Shown: piece after piece, positions 27,166 to 34,991 of the stretch
How positions within the stretch are numbered: position 1 is the first letter of the stretch
Layout: each line of letters starts with the position of its first letter
Notes under the pieces: generated by a model
Database searches by the model: none
What the model was told of the DNA's origin: nothing
What the model saw: only the letters and a program-made list of their open reading frames with translations
Program-made: the position numbers and the translations under genes
Source of the DNA: Pedobacter fastidiosus
GTDB taxonomy: Bacteria > Bacteroidota > Bacteroidia > Sphingobacteriales > Sphingobacteriaceae
Reading direction: 5' to 3'
DNA length: 64,000 nucleotides
NCBI RefSeq assembly: GCF_014306625.1
Contig: NZ_JACRYL010000001.1
Span: 153,413 to 217,412, forward strand

Positions 27166-28050
27166 ATGATAGATTTAGTGAAGTATTTTAAAAGAGAGAT
27201 CTTTACAGCCTGTGCAATTGCTGTAGTGGGTTTAAGTGGATGTTCGAAAAACTCTGGAGGAGAAGAAGGACCAGTTTATGTGCCACCTGTGGCAACAACT
27301 CCAGTTGATAAAGGCTGGACATTTGAAGCAACACCCACCTGGAGCGATGAATTTACCAATACTGGGGCACCTTTAAGTGCCAATTGGGATTATGATACCG
27401 GCGGTGGCGGATGGGGAAATAACGAACTGGAATATTACACCAATACCACTAATAACGCAAGTGTAGCGAATGGAATTTTAACCATCACGGCCAAAAAAGA
27501 AAGTATGGGCGGAATGGGATATACCTCATCGAGAATGGTAACCAGAGGCAAGTTAGATGCGCTTTACGGACGCTTTGAAATTAAGGCAAAACTACCATTG
27601 GGAAAAGGAACTTGGCCCGCAATTTGGATGTTACCAACAGATAGGGCTTATGGAGACTGGCCAAAATCTGGCGAGATCGATATTATGGAGCACGTAGGTT
27701 ACGATCAGGATAATGTACATTTTACTACCCATAGCGAGGCATATTACTTTAAAATAAACACACAAAAAACCATTACAAAAAAGATTGATGGCGCAAGCAC
27801 AGCTTTTCATACGTATCGTGTAGATTGGACTCCTTATGCCATTCGTGGTTATTATGATGATGTAAAAGTATTCGATTTTGCCAACGAAGGAACGGGATAC
27901 AAAGCTTGGCCTTTCGATAAACGTTTCCATCTTTTGCTAAACCTTGCTGTTGGTGGCGATTGGGGCGGTGCGCAGGGAATTGATGATTCCATTTGGCCTC
28001 AAAAAATGGATGTAGATTATGTTCGTTATTATAAAATGATCGAAAAATAG
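27166..28050 (+). CDS. GH16 family endo-beta-1,3-glucanase-like lipoprotein
   Basis: A 294-residue glycoside hydrolase of family 16 with a type II signal peptide (lipobox GLSGC, C26), so it is probably anchored at the outer membrane. The catalytic motif is EIDIMEHVG with E170 as nucleophile, D172 as helper and E175 as acid/base; the extra residue between D and E is the form found in laminarinases rather than in kappa-carrageenases or lichenases. WPAIWMLP and the C-terminal WP-KMDVDYVRYYK segments complete the fold. It is the only hydrolase in the locus and follows the surface-binding protein. Substrate (laminarin, curdlan or fungal beta-1,3-glucan) is inferred from the subfamily motif. Confidence 0.92.
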   Translation: MIDLVKYFKREIFTACAIAVVGLSGCSKNSGGEEGPVYVPPVATTPVDKGWTFEATPTWSDEFTNTGAPLSANWDYDTGGGGWGNNELEYYTNTTNNASVANGILTITAKKESMGGMGYTSSRMVTRGKLDALYGRFEIKAKLPLGKGTWPAIWMLPTDRAYGDWPKSGEIDIMEHVGYDQDNVHFTTHSEAYYFKINTQKTITKKIDGASTAFHTYRVDWTPYAIRGYYDDVKVFDFANEGTGYKAWPFDKRFHLLLNLAVGGDWGGAQGIDDSIWPQKMDVDYVRYYKMIEK

Positions 28051-28110
28051 ATAAAGAAAATTTTTGCCGGCTTAATCGCCGCAACATTAAAATATGTTAG
28101 TTTGATTGTT

Positions 28111-28139
28111 AAGTCACTGAGTTATCAGTGGCTTTTTTT
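28111..28139 (+). terminator. Intrinsic terminator ending the glucan locus
   Basis: Stem AAGTCACTGA (28111-28120) with TCAGTGGCTT (28125-28134), one wobble, loop GTTA, then five T. Confidence 0.75.
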
Positions 28140-28232
28140 ATGCCTTAAAAAGTTTAGTTAGGCTTTCCTTTTTCCTTTAGTTAGTGTTATCACCAATCAA
28201 TTTAGAAGATTAATTGCGTTGACAGAATTTAC

Positions 28233-28324
28233 AAAAAAGAACGGGGATAAATCATACCGACCTATCCCCGTCATCTAAATTAACGCTCTCGTATATATAA
28301 ACAGCCAAAAAGTTATTTTATTAT
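28233..28324. repeat. Direct repeat with terminator, copy 1
   Basis: A ~92-bp segment that is nearly identical (three differences) to 28786-28877. It includes a minus-strand intrinsic terminator (28241-28271: ACGGGGATA with TATCCCCGT, and an A run before it). Copy 2 forms the 3' end and terminator of the histone-like gene; here no minus-strand gene is present, so it looks like an orphaned duplicate of a gene end. Confidence 0.75.
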
Positions 28325-28554
28325 GTGCGGTAGAAATTTTTTTTCTTTTTTTTTCTTTGATTGGAATTATCGCCTGCCAATAAATAATCTATTCGATTCT
28401 TCTTTATAAGATTTTCGAAGTTTGCCACCATAGGCCCTTAAAACTTCGCAAGTCGGGTAAGATAGTTCCGGTCTTTTTGTTAATGGTTACGTAAATCAAA
28501 CCTGGTAGGTTTTTAAAACCTGCGAGGTTTTTTATGCTCAAAAAGTATCAACAC

Positions 28555-28709
28555 TTCGATGGGGTTTAGCTAACGTAAAGCAGTACGAAAAACTTAATTT
28601 TTTAAACCCGACATAGCGGATACCGGCTTTTGTGCGTAAGGCCTGCAGGTGTATGAGCATTTGGCGGGAACAAACAATAAAATGAAATGCAGGTTTTGCT
28701 TTACTAATC
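28555..28709 (+). repeat. Dispersed structured repeat, copy 2
   Basis: Same orientation and about 155 bp in common with 19021-19172, most clearly from AAACCCGACAT through TTTGCTTTACTAAT. Two flanking copies of a CGAAGTTTTGCC..GCAAGT segment lie at about 28413-28452 and 28722-28763. A reading frame on the minus strand across it (28538-28759) is a by-product of the repeat. No gene is seen in 28051-28895. Confidence 0.72.
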
Positions 28710-28785
28710 TTTATAAGGCTTTCGAAGTTTTGCCAATATAGGCCTTCGGAACTTCGCAAGTTGGGGGGATATTAAAAATCGCTAT

Positions 28786-28877
28786 AAAAAAGAACGGGGA
28801 TAAATCATACCGACCTATCCCCGTCATCTAAATTAACGCTCTCATATATATAAACAACCAAAAAGTTGTTTTATTAT
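28786..28877. repeat. Direct repeat with terminator, copy 2
   Basis: Partner of 28233-28324. It contains the likely terminator of the histone-like gene: ACGGGGATA (28794-28802) with TATCCCCGT (28816-28824), and an A run at 28786-28791 giving a U tract on the minus strand. Confidence 0.75.
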
Positions 28878-28895
28878 ATCTCGTGTAAATTTTTT

Positions 28896-29534
28896 TTATT
28901 TTTTTGGTGCAGCCTTCTTAGCAGCTGCTTTTGGTTTCTTAACTTCTGGAGTTTCTTCTGTTTCTGCAATAACTTTTTTCTTAGCAGGTGGTTTTACTTT
29001 TTTAACTTCAGCAACAACTTCTTCTGCAGGTTCAGCTTTCTTTTTTGCAGGGGCTTTTACTTTCTTAGGTTCAGCTACGGGAACTTCAACTGCTGGAACT
29101 TCTTCGGCTACAACAACTTTTTTCTTAGCTGGCGCTTTTACCTTTTTAGGTTCGGCTACTAGAGCTTCAACTGCTGGAACTTCTTCAGCTACAACCGCTT
29201 TTTTCTTAGCTGGCGCTTTTGCTGTTTTAACTTCAGCAACTTCATCTTTTACTTCAATAACAGGTTCTTGTACAGCCTCAACTATTTTAGGTGCATCAGC
29301 TTGCTGTAAGTAGTTTGTTAAAACCTGTTTAAGGTAAATTTCAGGTTTTGGCATGTTAATTACCGATCCTGGCTCTTTATCCTGAGATTGTTTAATGTAT
29401 GCCGATTTAATTTTACCCCAATCTTTAGAGTAAAGTTTAATAAACATTTCTACAAATTGTTCGTGTGAATATTTTTTTGGCAACCTGCCCAACGTTGCCT
29501 GAATCTTTTCTTCTTTTTTATGTAATACTGCCAT
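28896..29534 (-). CDS. Histone H1-like Lys/Ala/Pro-rich protein
   Basis: A 212-residue protein. Residues 1-75 form a compact charged domain (KYSHEQFVEMFIKLYSKDWGKIKSA region) found at the N-terminus of small DNA-associated proteins in this order; it may be a fragment of a larger fold. About residues 95-212 are low-complexity repeats of KAPAKKK and AEEVPAVE blocks, with three nearly identical copies, resembling eukaryotic and bacterial H1 tails. Probable role is nucleoid binding, inferred only from composition. A minus-strand -7 element TATCTTTG (29558-29551) lies 17 bp before the ATG. The tail repeats at DNA level (period about 57-60 bp) could vary in number. Confidence 0.8.
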   Translation of the reverse strand: MAVLHKKEEKIQATLGRLPKKYSHEQFVEMFIKLYSKDWGKIKSAYIKQSQDKEPGSVINMPKPEIYLKQVLTNYLQQADAPKIVEAVQEPVIEVKDEVAEVKTAKAPAKKKAVVAEEVPAVEALVAEPKKVKAPAKKKVVVAEEVPAVEVPVAEPKKVKAPAKKKAEPAEEVVAEVKKVKPPAKKKVIAETEETPEVKKPKAAAKKAAPKK

Positions 29535-29550
29535 TTACTTCTAATTTCTG

Positions 29551-29558
29551 CAAAGATA
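29551..29558 (-). promoter_or_regulatory. -7 promoter element TATCTTTG for the histone-like gene
   Basis: Exact TAnnTTTG match on the minus strand, 16 bp before the start codon. No -33 TTTG at normal spacing. Confidence 0.4.
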
Positions 29559-29656
29559 ACCGATATTACAGATAATCATGTAAATAAGGCATTTAAACTT
29601 TTCAAAGTCTGCCAATTACACAATGAAAACGCCTATTAACATACTAGTATTACTTA

Positions 29657-30040
29657 CTATTCTGCTACAACCGGTTCCGAACGTCTGCTCGCCACCAACC
29701 TTTCCCTATGTTGCAAACCCCAGTTTCGAAGCTCGGTGATTACACTATCAAGCGTTTCGCTGTAAGGCGTTAACTCATAGGTTACGGTAACAGGCGTGGT
29801 TGGGAAAACTTTTCTAATCACGAATTCATTAAGTTCGAGGTCTTTCAGTTCTTTCGATAAAATTTTTGGAGTAATGTCCTCTAGCGCCTTTTGTATTTCG
29901 TTAAAACGCATTGGCCCATCCTGTAAACTCACAATTAGGGGTAATTTCCACTTTCCGTTCAATACGTACAAAGCATCTTTTACGGCGGTCATACTGGCGG
30001 TGCAGGCAGATTTGTCCAAGTGTTTTCGCTTAAATTCCAT
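29657..30040 (-). CDS. HxlR family winged-helix transcriptional regulator
   Basis: A 127-residue HxlR-type regulator: ALYVLNGKWKLPLIVSL, RFNEIQKAL and ITPKILSKELKDLELNEFV form the winged helix, and the wing continues VTYELTPYSETL. A cysteine at residue 13 (KSACTASM) is typical of the group, in some members a redox sensor. The ATG lies 4 bp after an exact -7 element, predicting a leaderless mRNA. It sits at the end of a minus-strand run but 257 bp separate it from the isochorismatase gene, so it is probably its own unit. Confidence 0.87.
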   Translation of the reverse strand: MEFKRKHLDKSACTASMTAVKDALYVLNGKWKLPLIVSLQDGPMRFNEIQKALEDITPKILSKELKDLELNEFVIRKVFPTTPVTVTYELTPYSETLDSVITELRNWGLQHRERLVASRRSEPVVAE

Positions 30041-30044
30041 AATG

Positions 30045-30052
30045 CAAAAATA
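30045..30052 (-). promoter_or_regulatory. -7 promoter element TATTTTTG for hxlR-type gene
   Basis: Exact TAnnTTTG on the minus strand ending 4 bp before the start codon, so transcription would begin at or next to the ATG. Confidence 0.45.
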
Positions 30053-30164
30053 AAGGTTTCTTAAATGATAGCACTATCCTTTTGGATACTAGTATCTTTA
30101 AGATATCAATTCTACAATAATTGAATTAAAAACTATCATTTTATCGGGTCACCAAAATCTAATT

Positions 30165-30290
30165 CATTATTCGGGCGTTCCCCCTTTACGATGAAGGACC
30201 GTAAAAGGTGGCGGGCTTTTCAGGGCTTCGCTTCGCTGCGGTACCCAAAAAAAATGGGTACTAAACCCTTGCAATCCCTAACGCAAAACC
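30165..30290. repeat. Probable dispersed intergenic repeat
   Basis: A G/C-rich patch in otherwise AT-rich DNA with GGGCGTTCCCCC, GGGCTTTTCAGGGCTTCGCTTCGCTGCGG in parts, and a GTACCC..GGGTAC hairpin (about 30241-30262). It resembles a common intergenic element of this order, but only one copy is in the window. Confidence 0.4.
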
Positions 30291-30297
30291 CATCAGA

Positions 30298-30870
30298 CTA
30301 AACTCTTTGCCCAATTAATTTTTCGATAATTTTCTCCGTATCGTCTACCTCTCCAATTCTAGGGAAAATACGTTTTACACTGTGCTCGTGCGCATCTGCA
30401 TTGGTATCGGCCATAGCATCTATAGCGAATGTTAGGTTGTAACCGCGTTCGCTTGCTGCTCTGGCTGTTCCCTCAACACCAACACTGGTCGATATTCCAG
30501 CAAGCACAATACCGGTTATTCCCCTCTTTTTCAACGCCAGATCCAAAGCTGGATTGGAGAATGCATTCCAGGCATTTTTTGTAATAAAGATATCCGCATC
30601 GGTGGTTTTAATTTCTGGTGCAATTTCATACCATTTATCTGGAAAGCTTACAAATTGCGTTTTAACATCTTTGCGCAAGTCATTTAACAACGATTTTGTC
30701 GGGTCTACGTTAACCACAACAATAGTTAAATTTTCTTTTCTGAAAGCCGAAACCAACTGTGCCGCCTTTGCCAAAACCTCCTTAGCAGGTTTTGTTATTG
30801 GGAAATTTACAATTCCATTCTGCAGATCTATTAAAATCAGCGCCGTATTTTTATCTAGGGAAGTAACCAT
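30298..30870 (-). CDS. Isochorismatase-like hydrolase lacking the catalytic Cys
   Basis: A 190-residue cysteine-hydrolase-superfamily protein. D15 (LILIDLQNG) and K98 (FITKNAW) of the Asp-Lys-Cys triad are present, but the Cys position is G131 in STSVGVEGTARAA. This Gly is found in true isochorismatases of the EntB/PhzD type, which use the Asp, whereas amidases such as nicotinamidase need the Cys. So a vinyl-ether hydrolase or a non-amidase role is more likely than amide hydrolysis. ATG start, 15 bp after the MFS gene in a MarR-MFS-hydrolase operon, suggesting processing or export of a small aromatic compound. Confidence 0.85.
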   Translation of the reverse strand: MVTSLDKNTALILIDLQNGIVNFPITKPAKEVLAKAAQLVSAFRKENLTIVVVNVDPTKSLLNDLRKDVKTQFVSFPDKWYEIAPEIKTTDADIFITKNAWNAFSNPALDLALKKRGITGIVLAGISTSVGVEGTARAASERGYNLTFAIDAMADTNADAHEHSVKRIFPRIGEVDDTEKIIEKLIGQRV

Positions 30871-30885
30871 TTTTATGTTTTTAAA

Positions 30886-32145
30886 TTATATTTTTTGCAT
30901 TTCAGGCGGATTCAGCGGTTCTGAAACCTCAACATTTTTAACTTCTTCCTTGCGCAGTTTTCGGTAGAGTAAAACACCGATAATCAAGGCGATAGCACCC
31001 TCAAGTAAAACCGTATCGGGTGTTCCAATCCATTGCGAAATGCCACCAATTAATAAACCGCCAAGTGGTTGCATCCCAAAAAAGGCCATAGCATAAAAGC
31101 TAATCACTCGTCCACGCATATTTTCATCAACCGTAGTCTGAATTAAGGTGTTGCTAATGGTAATCTGAGACATCATGCCGAAACCAGAAACCGTAGCGAA
31201 AAGTAGCGCAAGCGGATAGTAAGTGCTGTGCGAAAAGAGCATGAGGCCGATTCCAAAAACCAATGTGTTGATGGCCAAAATTTTTCTCAGGTTTCTGCCC
31301 GGTTTTAATGAGGCTAAAAATATAGCTCCCGAGAATGCACCCAGCCCAATTACACTATCTATCACACCAAATGTAGAAGCCGTTCCTTTAAAAATGTCTT
31401 TGGCATAAACTGGAATGAGTGTGCTAAATGGCAAAACGAGTAGACTGATCAACGCCAGCATCAGAATAACCAAACTAATAGAAGGTGTTTTCTTGATGTA
31501 GGCAAAACCTTCCTTTAGCTCCCCGATTACATTTTTTGTATGGGGCTTAGCAATGTATTTCGGCAGTTTCATCATCAGTAACGAACCAATAACGGCAATA
31601 AAACTTACTGCATTTAGTCCAAAGCAAATATCATCACCAAATTTTTCAAGTGCCAAACCTGCCAAACCCGGCCCAATTAGTCGAGAGAGGTTTACCATAG
31701 AAGAGTTTAGCGCCAGTGCATTGGGCAAATCTGCCTTGTCATCAACCATTTCATAAACAAGGGATTGCCTCGCCGGAACATCAAAAGCATTAATCAATCC
31801 GAGCAAGGCACTTAGGGCAATAATTTCCCAAACAGAATAATGCTTAAAGAAAATTAACATCGTCATTAAAACGGCCTGAACCATCGATGCAATCTGCGTA
31901 ATTAGCAAAAGCTTATATCGGTTATATCGATCGGAGGCTACCCCGCCAATGAATGAAAAAATAAACGATGGGAACAAACTGGCAAAGAGTGTTAAGCCGA
32001 GCATAAATTTGGAATGTGTTTCCGAATAAATTACCCAGCTTACGGCAGTTTTCTGCATCCAGGTTCCAATTAGAGATACCGATTGGCCGCCAAAGTATAG
32101 CCTATAATTTCGACTTTTAAATGCATTAAATGTGCTGATTTTCAT
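30886..32145 (-). CDS. MFS transporter, EntS/MFS_3 type exporter
   Basis: A 419-residue 12-helix major facilitator. The segment GGVASDRYNRYKLLL between helices 2 and 3 is the A motif (GxxxDRxxRR-like), and DVPARQSLVYEMV after helix 4 matches the enterobactin-exporter/multidrug subgroup. The last 30 residues are charged and cytoplasmic. ATG start 9 bp after the MarR stop. Substrate is probably exported small molecules; the MarR regulator upstream is consistent with a drug or phenolic efflux pump. Confidence 0.9.
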   Translation of the reverse strand: MKISTFNAFKSRNYRLYFGGQSVSLIGTWMQKTAVSWVIYSETHSKFMLGLTLFASLFPSFIFSFIGGVASDRYNRYKLLLITQIASMVQAVLMTMLIFFKHYSVWEIIALSALLGLINAFDVPARQSLVYEMVDDKADLPNALALNSSMVNLSRLIGPGLAGLALEKFGDDICFGLNAVSFIAVIGSLLMMKLPKYIAKPHTKNVIGELKEGFAYIKKTPSISLVILMLALISLLVLPFSTLIPVYAKDIFKGTASTFGVIDSVIGLGAFSGAIFLASLKPGRNLRKILAINTLVFGIGLMLFSHSTYYPLALLFATVSGFGMMSQITISNTLIQTTVDENMRGRVISFYAMAFFGMQPLGGLLIGGISQWIGTPDTVLLEGAIALIIGVLLYRKLRKEEVKNVEVSEPLNPPEMQKI

Positions 32146-32154
32146 AACCCGTAA

Positions 32155-32580
32155 TTAAAAATCAACCAATTTTGCTAAGGCCACAATGGCATTATTCAAT
32201 GCTTTTTTATCTTGATCTGTACAGGCATGATCGATCGCCATTGCTAGCCATTCTTCTCGTTCATGCCTAACCTGTTTAATCATTTCCAAGCCGGTTGAGG
32301 ATATGGAAATGTAGATTTTCCGTTTATCACTTTCCGAAATACTTTTTTCAATAAGGTTAAGTGCATCTAAGTGATTCAAAACTTGCCCCATAGATTGTGG
32401 GGTAATTTTTTCAATTACGGCAAGTTCTGCAGATAGATATTTCTGACTTTCCAGCAAAACCAGAACAGAACGTTCCGTTTGCGAAAGCACGGTGTTTATG
32501 GGAGAAAGCTTCCGCATTTTTCGTACCAGTCGGGTTAAAACTGGTCGAAGGGCGGAGGCCAATTGCTGGCTGTCTAACAT
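32155..32580 (-). CDS. MarR family transcriptional regulator
   Basis: A 141-residue MarR-type winged-helix repressor: SPINTVLSQTERSVLVLLE, helix-turn-helix ELAVIEKITPQSMGQVLNHLDALNLIEKS in pieces, and wing ISESDKRKIYISISSTGLEMI. The family binds DNA as a dimer and releases it with phenolic or other ligands. It heads the operon with the MFS exporter and the isochorismatase-like protein. ATG start. Confidence 0.9.
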   Translation of the reverse strand: MLDSQQLASALRPVLTRLVRKMRKLSPINTVLSQTERSVLVLLESQKYLSAELAVIEKITPQSMGQVLNHLDALNLIEKSISESDKRKIYISISSTGLEMIKQVRHEREEWLAMAIDHACTDQDKKALNNAIVALAKLVDF

Positions 32581-32684
32581 TCTAATATTTGTAAGGTAAG
32601 CTTATAAGTTTACCTTACAAATATAGTGCAATTATTTTTACTTTCTGATCATTTATAATAAATTAGCAATATTTTTCAAGTCCA

Positions 32685-32882
32685 CTATTTTTTCTTCCAG
32701 CCCTTTTGCATTTTCTTGTAAGCCTTCTTGCTGATTTTAGATTTCTTTTTAGAACGTGATTTACCTTTCTTTTTACGGGCATTGATATTATTGACAAGGG
32801 AATTTTTTACGCCCAATTTATTCTTTTTCTTCCCTTTCTTCTTATCCTTTTTCTTTTTGCTTTTTGTCTTTTCCTTAGCCAT
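32685..32882 (-). CDS. Very Lys-rich 65-residue protein
   Basis: A 65-residue peptide in which about half the residues are Lys, with blocks such as KSKKKKDKKKGKKKNK and a C-terminal KAYKKMQKGWKKK. No known domain. ATG start; no exact promoter element seen. It could be a nucleic-acid-binding protein like the H1-like protein at 28896-29534. Composition bias makes a chance open frame possible, but the frame is complete, has a normal start, and fills the 104-bp-flanked gap. Confidence 0.5.
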   Translation of the reverse strand: MAKEKTKSKKKKDKKKGKKKNKLGVKNSLVNNINARKKKGKSRSKKKSKISKKAYKKMQKGWKKK

Positions 32883-33010
32883 GATTTAAATTTTATAAGA
32901 TTTCCTAAAATACAACACTGCAAAAATCAAATGGTTCAACAAAAATTTGCGTGAGCTTTTTAGCAAAACAAATTGAGCTTTACAACAAAACTATAATTTT
33001 CAATTCGATC

Positions 33011-33018
33011 TACCTTTG
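33011..33018 (+). promoter_or_regulatory. -7 promoter element TACCTTTG for the SDR gene
   Basis: Exact TAnnTTTG; transcription would start near 33022, so the upstream in-frame TTG at 33016 lies before the mRNA and the ATG at 33037 is the start. No TTTG at the -33 spacing. Confidence 0.45.
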
Positions 33019-33036
33019 ACTAAACAAAAATTAAAA

Positions 33037-33915
33037 ATGATGATAAAAATTTGGTTTATAACAGGCAGTTCACGCGGATTGGGACGGAGCCTTACCGAAG
33101 CAGTATTGGCTAAAGGCGATAAAGTAGCCGCAACAGCAAGAAATATAAATGCACTAAAAGACTTGGTAGAAAAATATCCCAAACAGATTTTTCCGATAAA
33201 ATTGGATGTGACAGATTACGATCAAGTGCATTTGGCAGTCGAATCTACTATTGAGCATTTTGGGCAGCTCGATGTTTTAGTAAACAATGCAGGTTTTGGA
33301 ATTGTTGGCGCTGCAGAAGCTTATAGCGATGAGCAAGTTCGCAGTCAGCTGGAAACCAACTTATATGCGCCAATAGAAATTACAAGAGCTGTTTTGCCTT
33401 ATATGCGCAAACAGGGTTTTGGTCGGATTTTACAAATTAGCTCCATTGGTGGGCGAGTGGGCAATGCTGGTGTAAGTATTTACCAGGCAGCTAAATTTGG
33501 ATTAAGTGGTTTTACAGAATCCTTAGCAAAAGAAGTTAAAGATTTAGGAATCTTGGTTACCAGTGTAGAGCCTGGGGGTTTTAGAACCGATTGGGCTGGA
33601 GATTCTATGACTTATGCAGCAAAAATTGAGGGATATGAGTTGGTTGATCAACGCAGTGAATTTTTTCAAAGCGGAAATTTTGTGCCTACTGGAGATCCAG
33701 AAAAAGCTGCGCAAGTGATGATTAATTTGGTCGAAAATCCGGAACCTCCTATCCATTTGGTTTTAGGTAGCGAAGCAATTGGAATGTTGAAACATACGGA
33801 TGCCACCAGAACTGAAGAAATGGAAAAATGGATGGAAGTAAGTTTATCCACAGATCATGACGAAGCCACTAACTTTTTGGATACTGAGTTGGGTAAGACG
33901 TTTACTAAAAAATAG
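33037..33915 (+). CDS. Short-chain dehydrogenase/reductase
   Basis: A 292-residue SDR of the classical type. The cofactor motif TGSSRGLG is at about residues 9-16, LDVTDYDQ and NNAGFG follow, ISSIGG holds the catalytic Ser, and YQAAK the Tyr/Lys pair. The subgroup with long C-terminal tails (about 30 residues past the fold, ending in TFTKK) includes many putative oxidoreductases of unknown substrate. ATG 33037 is chosen over the upstream TTG because of the promoter element. Confidence 0.9.
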   Translation: MMIKIWFITGSSRGLGRSLTEAVLAKGDKVAATARNINALKDLVEKYPKQIFPIKLDVTDYDQVHLAVESTIEHFGQLDVLVNNAGFGIVGAAEAYSDEQVRSQLETNLYAPIEITRAVLPYMRKQGFGRILQISSIGGRVGNAGVSIYQAAKFGLSGFTESLAKEVKDLGILVTSVEPGGFRTDWAGDSMTYAAKIEGYELVDQRSEFFQSGNFVPTGDPEKAAQVMINLVENPEPPIHLVLGSEAIGMLKHTDATRTEEMEKWMEVSLSTDHDEATNFLDTELGKTFTKK

Positions 33916-34032
33916 TATTTGCCTTAATTTTTTTTAGGTAAATGGAAATTATGTAGATGATTTTAACCACAGATGGACACGGATAAACACTGATAAACAC
34001 GAATAAATGTTTCATATGTGGTTAAATTAATC

Positions 34033-34108
34033 ATCGCTGGTAAGGAAAATGTAGTTAGTCGGGATTTGTTCCATAGGAGTTCCTTTGGAAAAAATCTCGA
34101 CCAGCGAT
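34033..34108. repeat. Palindromic element between SDR and AraC genes
   Basis: ATCGCTGGT (34033-34041) pairs with ACCAGCGAT (34100-34108); the interior holds a second imperfect pair (TCGGGATTT..AAATCTCGA and TAGGAGTTCC). It shares CCATAGGAGTTCCTTTGG-type bases with the tandem repeats at 15912-16427. Upstream at about 33966-34005 is a CACGGATAAACACTGA tract common in intergenic repeats. No gene here. Confidence 0.5.
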
Positions 34109-34173
34109 TAGTAAATGGTTATTAACTCGTTCATTTTAAGAAACCGTAATGCCAAGTATTGCCCATTATTTCA

Positions 34174-34181
34174 TAAATTTG
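34174..34181 (+). promoter_or_regulatory. -7 promoter element TAAATTTG for the AraC-type gene
   Basis: Exact TAnnTTTG ending 6 bp before the ATG at 34188. The predicted leader is about 3 nt. Confidence 0.45.
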
Positions 34182-34187
34182 ATTTAG

Positions 34188-34991
34188 ATGCAAGAAGAGA
34201 AAAAACGCCCTAAAATTTTATATTCCTGTTATTCTAAGAAGAGTAGTGAAGGTGAGCAGTTTATAGAAAGTCATAATTTTGGGTACATCATTTCTGGTGT
34301 TTCAGAAATGTTTATTGGTGGCCAAAAATTCGTTTTCAAACCTGGTGATTTTAGATTTTTTAGGCGCAATCAATTGGCTCGCTATACAAAATATCCACCT
34401 GCAGATGGAGGAGAATATCGTTCCATTTCCATCTCTATTGATCAGGCAACCCTACACAGCATTAGCGAGGAATTTAACTTAACAATGGATCATCCTGAGC
34501 CAGAAATTAATTCAATCCTTTTAAAACCCAATGCGCTTTTCACCAATTACATTGATTCTTTACAGCCGTATATAGATGGTGTAAATGAATTGAATAGTAT
34601 GCTTACCAATTTGAAGGTAAAAGAAGCCGTGATGATTCTGCTCCAAACCATTCCGCAGATTAAAAACGTGCTTTTTGATTTCACCGAACCTGGGAAAATA
34701 GATCTGGAAGCGTACATGAATGCGCACTATAAATTTAATGTAGATAGCAACCGCTTCGCCTATTTAACTGGCAGAAGTTTAGCCACGTTTAAAAGAGATT
34801 TCGAGAAAATTTACAAGATGTCGCCGAATAAATGGCTCCAACAAAAACGATTAAATGATGCGTATTACCTGATTAAAGAAAAGGGTAGAAAATCTACTGA
34901 GGTATATCTTGAAGTTGGCTTCAAAGACCTTTCTCATTTTTCTTTTGCCTTTAAAAAAGCTTTCGGATTGGCCCCCTCAAAACTTGCATAG
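34188..34991 (+). CDS. AraC family transcriptional regulator
   Basis: A 267-residue regulator with an N-terminal cupin-like sensing domain (about residues 20-120, KFVFKPGDFRFFRR) and a C-terminal AraC DNA-binding domain with two helix-turn-helices (about 190-267: SLATFKRDFEKIYKMSPNKWL and VYLEVGFKDLSHFSFAFKKAFG in pieces). Leaderless transcript predicted. The SDR gene upstream is in the same direction but 272 bp away; regulation of it is a guess. The stop codon directly abuts the stop of the convergent gene. Confidence 0.9.
   Translation: MQEEKKRPKILYSCYSKKSSEGEQFIESHNFGYIISGVSEMFIGGQKFVFKPGDFRFFRRNQLARYTKYPPADGGEYRSISISIDQATLHSISEEFNLTMDHPEPEINSILLKPNALFTNYIDSLQPYIDGVNELNSMLTNLKVKEAVMILLQTIPQIKNVLFDFTEPGKIDLEAYMNAHYKFNVDSNRFAYLTGRSLATFKRDFEKIYKMSPNKWLQQKRLNDAYYLIKEKGRKSTEVYLEVGFKDLSHFSFAFKKAFGLAPSKLA

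Noticed and set aside
28538..28759. 73-codon minus-strand frame
   Set aside because: It lies fully inside the dispersed repeat that also occurs at 19021-19172 and has no protein feature.
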